Shown here: one piece after another, positions 13,822 to 23,000 of the stretch
Layout: each line of letters starts with the position of its first letter
Position numbering within the stretch: the first letter of the stretch is position 1
Virus record (IMG/VR): IMGVR_UViG_3300034375_002671
Coordinates: 1 to 33,354 of that record
Length of the DNA: 33,354 nucleotides
Reading direction: 5' to 3' (one strand)
From: a virus
The notes under the pieces: generated by a model
The model's database searches: none
Told to the model about the DNA's origin: nothing
Seen by the model: the letters and a program-made list of their open reading frames with translations, nothing else
Made by a program: the position numbers and the translations under genes

Positions 13822-15411
13822 ATGGAAGAAATCGCAAATAAATTTAAGCAAGTATTCTCAGGATTAGAGAGAGCTCACGGTATATATGAAATCACGGGAC
13901 AAAAGAACACCGCGAAAGGTGTTAAGAAAGACGGCAGAGGACGGACACTACAAGAGCCTTTGACGGTAGATCTTTGGGAGAGACATTTAAAAGGAGACCT
14001 GTCTATTGGTGTAATACCATTGACTGATGATGAGACTTGCAAATGGGGTTGTATAGACGTTGACGAATACCCCATAGATACAAATGAAATACTGCAAAGG
14101 ATAGAAGAAATGAATCTACCTTTGTTGCCGTGCATGACTAAATCAGGCGGAGTACATTTGTTTTTATTTACCAAGGAACCGATATCAGCGTTTAAGTTCC
14201 AATCTAAACTAGAGGAGATAGCAGCAGCTATGGGAAGAACAGGAGACGAGATCTTTCCTAAGCAATACGAGTGGTCTAAACAACTACCGAAAGAAAACCA
14301 GACAGGCAACTGGTTAAACATGCCTTACTTTGCAGGAGAAGACACAACAAGATACGCACTAAAACCTGATGGGGAAGCTGCGGACATAGAAGAATTTTTT
14401 GATTTAGTAGATAAAGTATCTATAACCGAAAGACAGTTAGATAGTTTTATAGCTGTAAAGAAAAGCAGAAAGAAACAGATTACTAAGCAAGGCAGTATGT
14501 GGGATGAGGCCCCACCTTGTTTAATACACATGAAACTTAACGGAATACCTGAGGGTATGCGTAACAATGCCTTACTTAATTATGGTGTGCTCTTACGCAA
14601 AGTGCATCCTGAAGGAGAGGAATGGAAAGACAAACTCCAGGAGATAAACAAAACAGTTTGCACAAAGGCTCTGTCTCACAGTGAGCTTAATACAATTATA
14701 CAAAGCTTAGAAAAATCAGAGTATAGATACCAATGCGGTAAACAACCTTTGGTAGATTTTTGTCAGAGTGGTATCTGCGTAACTAGAAGATATGGCATTG
14801 ATGCATCTGAGCGTGATCCTAACTTTGGTGGCTTGCGTAAGTATCTAACTGATCCACCGCTTTGGCATTTAGATGTAGACGGTAGAACAATTGTTTTAGA
14901 TACAAAGCAACTGCATAACTTCTCTATGTATCAACAAAGATGTATGGAGGTTCTTAATATATGTCCACCTGATGTAAAGAAAACAGATTGGGTAGCCAAG
15001 TTAAATGCTTTGCTACAAGACGTACAAGAAGTAGAAGTCCCTGCTGATATGACAAAGCAAGGGTTACTACAAGAAGCTATCTATGAATTCTGCAGACTGT
15101 CTGAGTCTTCTTCTAGATTATCTATCGCATCTAATGGTGTGTTTAGATACGAAGAGGACAAGACTAAGCAGTGGTGGTTTACAGGTAGAGATGCAGTGAT
15201 CTTTATCCAAGAGTTTAAGAAGATGCGACACATAAAAGAAGCAGAGGTATTTACTGAGCTTAAAAACATGGGAGCTACAAACATAGCTAAATACATCGAC
15301 AGGACTGTTGGTAACAAAAAGATTTGGATGCTAGACATATACGAGATAGATGAAGATGCTGTTGACTCTAGTGACTTTAAATCACAAAAGGAGCCTTTGG
15401 CATGGGAATAA
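13822..15411 (+). CDS. Archaeo-eukaryotic-type primase (AEP, TOTE-like) (529 aa)
   Basis: The N-terminal half has the AEP active-site motifs: CIDVDEYP with the metal-binding D79 and D81, MTKSGGVHLFLF with H112, and the later GNWLNMPYF strand. These fit primases of the TOTE/prim-pol group, which lay primers for the replicative polymerase. A middle segment (230-325) looks like a PriCT-type domain and carries C305, C314 and C319 in a C-x8-C-x4-C pattern followed by TRRYGI, a probable metal or Fe-S site. The C-terminal 200 residues may be a winged-helix or helicase-contact region. No Walker A motif is seen, so helicase activity comes from the separate UvrD-like gene. The ribosome-binding site is weak. 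Confidence 0.82.
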   Translation: MEEIANKFKQVFSGLERAHGIYEITGQKNTAKGVKKDGRGRTLQEPLTVDLWERHLKGDLSIGVIPLTDDETCKWGCIDVDEYPIDTNEILQRIEEMNLPLLPCMTKSGGVHLFLFTKEPISAFKFQSKLEEIAAAMGRTGDEIFPKQYEWSKQLPKENQTGNWLNMPYFAGEDTTRYALKPDGEAADIEEFFDLVDKVSITERQLDSFIAVKKSRKKQITKQGSMWDEAPPCLIHMKLNGIPEGMRNNALLNYGVLLRKVHPEGEEWKDKLQEINKTVCTKALSHSELNTIIQSLEKSEYRYQCGKQPLVDFCQSGICVTRRYGIDASERDPNFGGLRKYLTDPPLWHLDVDGRTIVLDTKQLHNFSMYQQRCMEVLNICPPDVKKTDWVAKLNALLQDVQEVEVPADMTKQGLLQEAIYEFCRLSESSSRLSIASNGVFRYEEDKTKQWWFTGRDAVIFIQEFKKMRHIKEAEVFTELKNMGATNIAKYIDRTVGNKKIWMLDIYEIDEDAVDSSDFKSQKEPLAWE

Positions 15412-15680
15412 GTAGAGAAGAAATTTCTGGGTACGTAGAAGAATTAGGTATAGATGGCATTTTGTTAGCAGATGGATTAGAGGATGCTTTTATAGGTGTG
15501 TCGTGTGGTTTTGGTCCGAGTAAAGCTGTGTATGACTGGGATAAATGCGTAGAAATATTTATGACTAGAGACAAAATGACCTACGAAGAAGCTGTTGAGT
15601 GGATAGACTTTAATGTAACAGGTGCTTATGTTGGAGAGCAAACACCAGAATTTATATTTTTATATGACAAACGTAACTAA
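15402..15680 (+). CDS. Small conserved protein (92 aa), function unknown
   Basis: The protein has an acidic N-terminal half (EEISGYVEELGIDGILLADG) and a C-terminal pattern MTYEEAVEWIDFNVTGAYVG that I recognise from small proteins in many phages and some bacterial islands, without a known role. It overlaps the primase by 10 nt and the helicase start by 17 nt, so it is part of the replication operon. There is no membrane segment, signal peptide or catalytic motif. It may be an accessory to primase or helicase; this is inference from position only. Confidence 0.7.
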   Translation: MGISREEISGYVEELGIDGILLADGLEDAFIGVSCGFGPSKAVYDWDKCVEIFMTRDKMTYEEAVEWIDFNVTGAYVGEQTPEFIFLYDKRN

Positions 15681-17211
15681 ATACTTTGGGCCTCCTGGAA
15701 CAGGAAAGACTACAACTCTTATGAACATTATAGAGAAGAGTCTTGATGAAGGCGTTGCACCTGAGAGGATAGCGTTTATATCTTTTTCTGTAAAAGCAGC
15801 TGAGGAAGGAAAGAACAGAGCGAATATACGATTGGGTCTGGGCTTTGATGAGATGCCTTACTTCTGTACGAGCCATGCTTTCTGCAAAAGAATTATGGGT
15901 ATATCACAAGTCATGGGTGGTAGAGATGTATTTGATTTCTTAGAAGATTATGAGTTTAACCTTACTAAGAAGTATGGAACAAATGCGAGAGGCCTGAGGT
16001 CCGTGGTCCAAGATCCCTACTTCGATATCATAGAACGTGCGAAGGCTAACTGTTGCACATTAAAAGAAGAGCGATTGTCTTTAGAGAAAGAACAACGTAA
16101 AGGAGTTGTAGTCCACATGCTAGAACCTATAGCAGAAGCTTGGGAGTCGTTTAGACTTTCTAGAGTACCTGTTGTCTATTCGTTTGCTGACATGATAAAC
16201 AAATTCCTAGACGATGGTACGGCTCCTGAATTAGATCTATTAATTGTTGATGAAGCTCAAGACTTAGCAGAACTAAACTGGAGGCTTGTAGAAAAGTTAG
16301 CTTTGAATGCTAAAAAGACTTACATAGCTGGAGACGATGATCAGGCTATTTACGAATGGAATGGAGCAAAGCCACAGCGTTTTGTAAATTACGTAGGCGA
16401 AAGCATTGTGTTAGATCAGTCCTATCGTATACCTGGCAAAGTACATCCTATAGCTGAGCGTATATCTAAGCGCATAATTTCTAGAGAACCTAAGACTTAT
16501 AAACCTAGAGAAGAATCAGGCACAGTCAGTAAGGTCAGTTCAGTAGAACTATTGCCTTTGCGGGAGGGTAACTGGCTCGTGCTTGCTTCTTGTGACTATA
16601 TGTTGACGGATGCATCTAAGGGATACAACGTCAGAAAGTATTTGATAGACAATGGTTTTGCTTTTGCTCACAACAACTTTCGTTATATACCTAGAAAGAT
16701 GAGCATGGCTATACAGATTTGGGAGAGACTAAACAATAAAGAAGAGATCACGTTATCAGAGCTTGATGATCTTTATGGGTATTTAGGTAAGACAGGAGTG
16801 AAGAGAGGATTCATCACACAGGTTTCACAGGCTCCGAACCAAGGGCAGTCGTTATCACTGCAACAGATTATAGATAACTATGGACTCAAACCAGAATGTC
16901 TTGGCCAAGAATGGCAGACTGTGTTTGATAAAACGATAGACGTAGAAAGAAGAAGTTTTATAGAGAAAGCATTAAAGAACAAAGAAGATTTATTAGGAGA
17001 ACCACGCATTGTCATTTCGACTATACATCAGGCAAAAGGTGGAGAAGCGGAGAACGTAGCTGTGTACTTAGACTTATCTAAATCACAGAAGCGGACTTCT
17101 ATGTTACAACCCGATGGGCTACACAGACAGTTCTATGTTGCGATTACACGTACAATAGAAAACCTATATCTGATACAGGCCCAAGATGATTATTACAGGT
17201 ACGTTATATGA
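15664..17211 (+). CDS. UvrD/Rep-like superfamily 1 DNA helicase (515 aa)
   Basis: SF1A motifs are complete: Walker A GPPGTGKTT (9-17), Walker B IVDEAQD (194-200), motif III GDDDQAIYEWNGA (223-235), motif IV DQSYRIPG (251-258), motif V ISTIHQAKGGEAENV (451-465) and motif VI FYVAITR (490-496). The start at ATG 15664 places the Walker A loop at the usual distance from the N-terminus; an upstream ATG at 15622 would add 14 residues that read through the preceding gene. At 515 residues it is compact compared with about 670-720 for UvrD or Rep. It probably unwinds DNA for the family A polymerase; no DnaB-type helicase is seen in this window. The stop overlaps the polymerase start (ATGA). Confidence 0.93.
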   Translation: MTNVTKYFGPPGTGKTTTLMNIIEKSLDEGVAPERIAFISFSVKAAEEGKNRANIRLGLGFDEMPYFCTSHAFCKRIMGISQVMGGRDVFDFLEDYEFNLTKKYGTNARGLRSVVQDPYFDIIERAKANCCTLKEERLSLEKEQRKGVVVHMLEPIAEAWESFRLSRVPVVYSFADMINKFLDDGTAPELDLLIVDEAQDLAELNWRLVEKLALNAKKTYIAGDDDQAIYEWNGAKPQRFVNYVGESIVLDQSYRIPGKVHPIAERISKRIISREPKTYKPREESGTVSKVSSVELLPLREGNWLVLASCDYMLTDASKGYNVRKYLIDNGFAFAHNNFRYIPRKMSMAIQIWERLNNKEEITLSELDDLYGYLGKTGVKRGFITQVSQAPNQGQSLSLQQIIDNYGLKPECLGQEWQTVFDKTIDVERRSFIEKALKNKEDLLGEPRIVISTIHQAKGGEAENVAVYLDLSKSQKRTSMLQPDGLHRQFYVAITRTIENLYLIQAQDDYYRYVI

Positions 17212-19076
17212 GTTTTGTTTACAAGCCCCCAACGGAGTGGATACCACCCGATAGTTTTCCAACAGAGAAATTATGTCAGGCAACAGAGATTGCCATTGAC
17301 CTTGAGACTAGAGATCCAAGTTTAAAAGAACTAGGACCAGGTTACATTAGAGGTGATGGCGAGGTCGTCGGTATTTCTTTTGCAATAGACGGTTACGAAG
17401 ATTACTTTCCGTTTGCACATGAGCAAGGATTTAACTTTTCTAAAAAGAAAGTTATAGAGTTTACTAAAAAGATCTGCGCTACAGATAGTGACAAGATATT
17501 TCACAACTCTAGTTATGATGTTGGTTGGTTGACACGAGAAGGTGTGCCTATCAATGGCAGGATTATCGATACGATGGTCGTTGCTCCTTTGATTGACGAG
17601 AACCAATACTGGTATTCATTGAATGCATTGGGTCGCGAATACATAAATGAAGGCAAGACTGAGGGAGAGCTAAATGCTGCTGCGGAGGAGTGGGGACTGG
17701 ATCCTAAGGCTGAGATGTGGCGGTTACCGTCAGCTTATGTGGGTACTTATGCAACACAGGACGCCGCCCTCACGCTTAAATTATGGAATCACTTTAAGAT
17801 TTTATTAGAAGAACAAAACCTATGGAACGTGTTTGATTTAGAAATGCGAGTGCTTCCTGTCATTCTTGCGATGAAACAAAAGGGTGTTCGTGTTGATACA
17901 GACAGAGCTCAGTCATTAAAGAAGCAGCTCATTAAAAGAGAGAAAGATATCGTTCAACAAATTAAGGATGAGTCAGGTGTTCCAGAACTACAACTGTGGG
18001 CAGCCAACTCATTAGCAAAAGTATTTGATGCAATGAACCTTACGTATCTTAGGACACCAACAGGAATGCCTAGTTTTACAAAAGCTTTCCTGGAGAACCA
18101 CTCTCATCCTATAGCTAATTTGATACGCGAAGCTAGAGAAGTAAACAAGACACACAGCACGTTTATTGATTCCATACTAAAACATGCACATAACGGAAGG
18201 ATACATGCAGAGATACGTCAGCTCAAAGGTGAGTCAGGCGGTACAGTCACAGGTCGGTTGTCCATGAGCAATCCGAACTTACAACAAGTGCCTGCACGTA
18301 ATAAAGAGATTGGCCCTTTGATTAGATCTTTGTTCTTACCAGAAGAAGGAGAGCTGTGGTGCTCTGCTGACTTCTCACAACAAGAACCTAGAATACTGAC
18401 ACACTATGCTAGTAGATCTAAGTACGACGGAGCAGATGCTATTGCTGAGGCGTACCATGCTGGTGATGCAGACTTTCATCAAGAGGTAGCTAACTTGGTA
18501 GATATTGACAGGAAGACAGCAAAGACAATAGGACTTGGCATCATGTATGGCATGGGCAAAGGTAAGTTAGCAGATCAGCTAGGCGTTACTGTAGACGAGG
18601 CATCAGAGATCTTAGCTAAGTTTAATACCTATGCACCGTTTGTCAGGCAGTTAGCTGACTCGGTTATGCGTAGTGCAAACTCAAAAGGTTACATCAAAAC
18701 GATACTAGGGAGGCGCTGTCACTTTGATATGTGGGAGCCTTTGAAGTATGGAACAGGTAGACCGATGAAACACAAAGAAGCCGTGCATGAATATAACGGC
18801 GAGATCAAAAGAGCGTTTGTCTACAAAGCGTTAAATAAACTAATTCAAGGTTCAGCAGCAGATATGACTAAGCAGGCCATGGTCCATTGTTATGAGGCGG
18901 GTTACCTTCCGCTTTTGCAAGTCCATGACGAGCTGGTGTTCTCTATAAAGTCTGACGAAGATGTAGAAAACATCTGTCGTTTAATGGAGGAAGCTGTAGC
19001 TTTGGATGTCCCAAACAAAGTTGATGCTGAGATTGGAAAGAATTGGGGCGACTCAATGGAAGCTAAGAATAATTGA
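17208..19076 (+). CDS. Family A DNA polymerase with 3'-5' exonuclease (622 aa)
   Basis: The replicative polymerase. The exonuclease domain holds D31/E33 (AIDLETRD), N100/D104 (HNSSYD) and Y181/D185 (YATQD). The polymerase domain has motif A with D388 (CSADFSQQEPR), motif B RKTAKTIGLGIMYG (435-448) and motif C VHDELV with D574. The position equal to E. coli Pol I F762 is Leu (L443), a type frequent in environmental phage polymerases and proposed by others to relate to phage lifestyle. There is no 5'-3' exonuclease domain, and the length fits phage PolA enzymes. The start overlaps the helicase stop by 4 nt. The protein looks intact. Confidence 0.96.
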   Translation: MSFVYKPPTEWIPPDSFPTEKLCQATEIAIDLETRDPSLKELGPGYIRGDGEVVGISFAIDGYEDYFPFAHEQGFNFSKKKVIEFTKKICATDSDKIFHNSSYDVGWLTREGVPINGRIIDTMVVAPLIDENQYWYSLNALGREYINEGKTEGELNAAAEEWGLDPKAEMWRLPSAYVGTYATQDAALTLKLWNHFKILLEEQNLWNVFDLEMRVLPVILAMKQKGVRVDTDRAQSLKKQLIKREKDIVQQIKDESGVPELQLWAANSLAKVFDAMNLTYLRTPTGMPSFTKAFLENHSHPIANLIREAREVNKTHSTFIDSILKHAHNGRIHAEIRQLKGESGGTVTGRLSMSNPNLQQVPARNKEIGPLIRSLFLPEEGELWCSADFSQQEPRILTHYASRSKYDGADAIAEAYHAGDADFHQEVANLVDIDRKTAKTIGLGIMYGMGKGKLADQLGVTVDEASEILAKFNTYAPFVRQLADSVMRSANSKGYIKTILGRRCHFDMWEPLKYGTGRPMKHKEAVHEYNGEIKRAFVYKALNKLIQGSAADMTKQAMVHCYEAGYLPLLQVHDELVFSIKSDEDVENICRLMEEAVALDVPNKVDAEIGKNWGDSMEAKNN

Positions 19077-19103
19077 GATATATCTTAGATTGTAATGTAT
19101 AAT
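19073..19103 (+). promoter_or_regulatory. Candidate promoter before the small RHH-like gene
   Basis: A perfect TATAAT lies at 19098-19103, with TTGAGA at 19073-19078 as a possible -35 at a long 19-nt spacing. It lies in the only gap between the polymerase and the next gene, about 20 nt before the chosen ATG at 19123. The -35 is only partly outside the polymerase gene. It might give separate expression of the small regulator-like gene and the nuclease. Confidence 0.3.
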
Positions 19104-19122
19104 GTTATCTACAGGAGTAAAA

Positions 19123-19293
19123 ATGGATACAACTAAATGGAAAAGCGTAGCGATACGTAAAGAGATTGTGGAAGCGGCTGCTATTATCGGTGAAAAAACT
19201 GAAAGGCCCACCAGTAATGTGTTTGCGTATGCGGTAAAAAGATTACAAGATGATCTTGAAAGCGGACGCTTGAACGACGTACCTAAGGTTTAA
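19123..19293 (+). CDS. Small protein, possible ribbon-helix-helix DNA binder (56 aa)
   Basis: The start chosen is ATG 19123, preceded by AGGAG (19113-19117) at 5 nt; an upstream ATG at 19102 would include this site in the coding part. The pattern KWKSVAIRKEIVEAAAIIGE, with a short strand then two helices (RPTSNVFAYAVKRLQDDL), resembles ribbon-helix-helix proteins such as Arc-type repressors and antitoxins. No toxin gene is adjacent. It may regulate a phage promoter, for instance the symmetric site at 12298-12351, but that is conjecture. The gene lies 2 nt before the nuclease gene. Confidence 0.55.
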   Translation: MDTTKWKSVAIRKEIVEAAAIIGEKTERPTSNVFAYAVKRLQDDLESGRLNDVPKV

Positions 19294-19295
19294 TC

Positions 19296-20012
19296 ATGAA
19301 ACATGAAATACTGTACGAGTCTCCGTACGAGTACGGTGTGTTCTCCAGCGAAGATAGACGCAGCGGTCGGTTCTACGACTGCAACGGAGTAAAGCTCCCG
19401 TCTGTTACTACTATATTATCTGGCACTAAAGAAGGTGACTTCTTGAAGAAGTGGATAGATAAAGTAGGTGAGGAAGAAGCTGAGCGTATCAGAACAGAAG
19501 CTGCAACTAGGGGATCGTACATGCACGACATCCTGGAGAAGCAGCTAGTTAACGGTGGCATCTGGGATTTTGTACCTAGAAACGCAGAAGAGAAACGTGC
19601 TTACAAAATGGCTTGTACTATCATGGACCAAGGGCTACCTAACGTATCACAAGTGTATGGTTGTGAGATATCTTTGTACTACCCTGATCGCTATGCAGGT
19701 AAAGCTGACGTGATTGGTGTACACAATGATGATCTGTCTATCATGGACTTTAAACAAACCAACAAACCTAAACGCAGACAATGGGTGTGGGACTACTTCC
19801 AACAGTTAGCTGCTTACGCACTTGCACACAACGAGCTGTACGGCACAGACATACAGAAAGGTGTAATCATGATGTGTTCTGTAGACTGCCTATACCAGGA
19901 GTTTATTCTTGAAGGTGACGAGTTTAAGAAAGCTGCCGAAGCTTGGATGGAACGCGTAGAAAAGTTTAGTCTTCCAGATCTAGAATCCCAAGATTCTCTT
20001 CAAGATTCCTAG
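19296..20012 (+). CDS. PD-(D/E)XK (RecB/Cas4-like) exonuclease (238 aa)
   Basis: Nuclease motifs are complete: H77 in RGSYMHDILE, E124 (YGCEISL), D138 in YAGKADVIG, D151-x-K153 in IMDFKQTNK, and the Q170xxxY174 helix (FQQLAAYA). These define the RecB/Cas4-like branch of PD-(D/E)XK nucleases; phage members process DNA ends in recombination or replication. At 238 residues it is a single-domain enzyme. It is the last gene of the plus-strand replication block. Its final 47 nt overlap, tail to tail, the end of the 1794-aa virion gene on the other strand; the nuclease motifs are all upstream of that overlap. Confidence 0.85.
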   Translation: MKHEILYESPYEYGVFSSEDRRSGRFYDCNGVKLPSVTTILSGTKEGDFLKKWIDKVGEEEAERIRTEAATRGSYMHDILEKQLVNGGIWDFVPRNAEEKRAYKMACTIMDQGLPNVSQVYGCEISLYYPDRYAGKADVIGVHNDDLSIMDFKQTNKPKRRQWVWDYFQQLAAYALAHNELYGTDIQKGVIMMCSVDCLYQEFILEGDEFKKAAEAWMERVEKFSLPDLESQDSLQDS

Positions 20013-23000
20013 ATAACTCTGGGTTTCCTGTAAGAGAAACTTTTTGTCTTTCAATCAGATCGTACTTACGATCAAGTTCTGATTCAGGCCATCTTCTAGA
20101 AAGTCTAAAGTCTTCTGCTTTTTTCTCAAAGTTTTTAACTGTACTTTTTGGAACAGGCCAAGCAGTAAAGATACCTCTTTCAATATTATCGTAAAAGTCT
20201 TTTCCTGCTCCTGTCCTTTGCACAAAACTTTTTAGTCTATCTTCGTATACGTTTTGGTTTACATCCCATGTTTTTAAAGCTTGCAGCTCAAAATATAAAC
20301 CTTGTTGTATTTGGAACCAAGAACGTTGTGCATCTTCCCAATCCTTTATAACATCTTCTTCGGTTAACTGTTCAGCTGATGCGTATTCTCGGTTTAAGTT
20401 TTGTTTAGTATATTGATTAAATTCTTTTACTCTATTAGATATAATAAAAGGCATTGATACATCAGGGTTTACTTCTGAATTTGAGAATCCCATTAATTTT
20501 GCTGCAGCTCTTACAAATGGCATAGTTTTACCATAACGATTTAAAGCTGCATCTCCCTCTTGCAAAGACCATATTACATCATTAACTTGCCTATAAGCTC
20601 CAGGTCCAGCTTTGTTAAACGCATACTCTAACCCTGTAGTAAATTGATCTGAAAAATCATCTTGTTCGTTCCAAATAGGTTTTATATTTAAAGGATTATC
20701 ATCGTTTTGGTTGTTTATTAAATCTAAAGCTAACTTAGCAGAAATACTTTCTTGCATGTACGTTTCGGTGTACTCAGCAATAAATTGACCCATAGCTTTT
20801 CTTATAGCTGCTGGGTCTCCTTTGCCACGAGTTTCTCTTAAAGTGCCTCCTATAACGTTATAGAATTTACCTATTGCTTCGTAAGGGAAAAAATAATTTG
20901 TGTTTAAGTAAGGAGTTTCTTTTCCTTTTGGACCCAACCAAATTATTCTATCTCTATCTTGATAAGGTGCTATAAGCTCATTCGCAGCATAAGTATCATC
21001 ATCGTCTACATTAAAGATTGTCTGACTTGCTTTAGCTAACGCTGCAACTAATCCATGTGTTGCTACGTATCCACCAATTGCTCGTTCTTGAGCACGTTGT
21101 AAAAATGGATTAGATGGCAGCTCTATGCCTTGAGCAGCAGCTATAGCTTGTATTTCTGGATTAGGTGAGTAAGTTCCCATTCTGTAAACTAATTGAGCAG
21201 AGTTAGCAGTCGTTCTAGCTATTTCTGTAGGGAAAGCTATAAAGTTACCAATTGGGAGATTTGCGTAATACTCTCTAAATTTACCTACATAATCATAGTT
21301 AGGCATAGTATTTCTAACCATGTAAGCTGATACATGATCTATGTATTTATCTAAGTCCGTAACATTTCTTAAAACTGTTCCTTGGTCTTGAACATAGTTA
21401 GAAAGTTTTTCTGTAATACCACTTTTTGTTTTTAAACTTTTAGAAAAGTCTCTTAGCACTCTAAGTTTTAAATCGTCAGAACCTCCTATGTTATCTACCA
21501 TATCTTTAAATTTTCGTCTTTCAGATAAGAACGCAAGTATTTTAAAGAAATCATCTGATGCAGCATACGCTCGTCTAGCTCCTCTATTTAAACTTAACAC
21601 GTAATTATCAAATGCTTTACCTGGACCTGTTTGGCCTAAGCCATATAAAAGATTACTTATTTGTTCAATAGATTTAAAATTTGTAGGAGAGTTTGCTACA
21701 CGAGTAAATACACCTAAAGCATCGTTCGCCCTAACTTCTGTGTTAACAATTCCAAGTTGTTGCATGTATCCCCAAGCTGAATTGTATTCATCAACGTTAC
21801 CTGAAATTTCTCCTGTTTCAGGGTTGTATTGCACATTGCCGAATAAATCATTACCAATTAACTGTATTGCGTTTTGTATTTCACCTTCTTTACCAAACAT
21901 TCCTCTAAAATGTCCGTTGAAACCATACATAATTCCAGCTCCATACAGGTTTCTCATTTGTGTACCAGGACTCAATACAATAATTCCGTATTGAGTTATA
22001 GCTTTTGCTGTGCCAAACGTATTTGCAAGGGCGTTAAGGATTGCGTCTTCTCCTCTTATAGTTCCCCCTGACAAAGCTTCAGCCATAGTTTTTGTAGTGT
22101 AAAATCCTTCTAAAGGATTAAACTCATCTCCTGTTTCTATCTTAATAGGGTATTCTTTGGTAGCCACTGGAGAAAACCATTGCTCTCCTGGTAATTCACT
22201 AAGTCTTTTAACCTCTTGAAAAAACGTAGCATTCTCTACAGTTCTAGCCATTCGTGCAAAAGAAGTTGCAGCAATCAGTTCAGGTTCTTTTATCTCTCCC
22301 AACAATTGTCTTACAGCGTAAGGTATTTCGCCACGTTGAGTTAACAACTTGTTGATTTTAATATCTGCTTTTTCGCCTTTATTTTTTCCTTTTAATAAAG
22401 CAGCCATTTTTGAAACGTCTGTTGCACTTTCGTACAAAGATCTATCTATCCATTCGTTTACTGCTTCTTCGGCTCTTTCTTTTCTTATTTCAAGAGCACG
22501 ACTTTCTACTTGTTCATTAGTTGCAACTGAGCCTAACTCACGTCTTGCATCAGATCTATAATCAGGCATTCTAGATCTAAACTTATACTCCATAGAAATT
22601 ACTGCTTTATTATACAAATCTGTCATTGTCCTATTAGGCACAGTAGTTTTAGCTCCTACTTTTTCTGCAACTTTAAAAGGCAAGTTTTGTATAGATTCAA
22701 CCATCATCTGGCCTTTTGGATTCCAGCCTAAATTTGGAGAAAAGAATTTATATGATCTTGTTACATAAGTGTTTAAATTATGTTCTACCACAGCGCTTAA
22801 ATTTGGATCTAAACTTTCTGGAGGTATTTCTTTTAAAAGTCTTCCACTAATAGCATCAATACCTTTTCTAATTTTAAGTGCGGGTTTTCTTAATGAATCA
22901 GGCAATTGCCTTGCAGCTACTTTAGTTGTTTGTATGTCTTGCAATTGTCCTTCTATAAATTCTATTTCATCGTTTATAGAATCTACTTCATTTTGCGACA

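Noticed and set aside
19982-19997. Bidirectional terminator at the convergent gene ends
   Set aside because: The stem is only 6 bp, AT-rich and without a good T-run, so it is too weak to claim.
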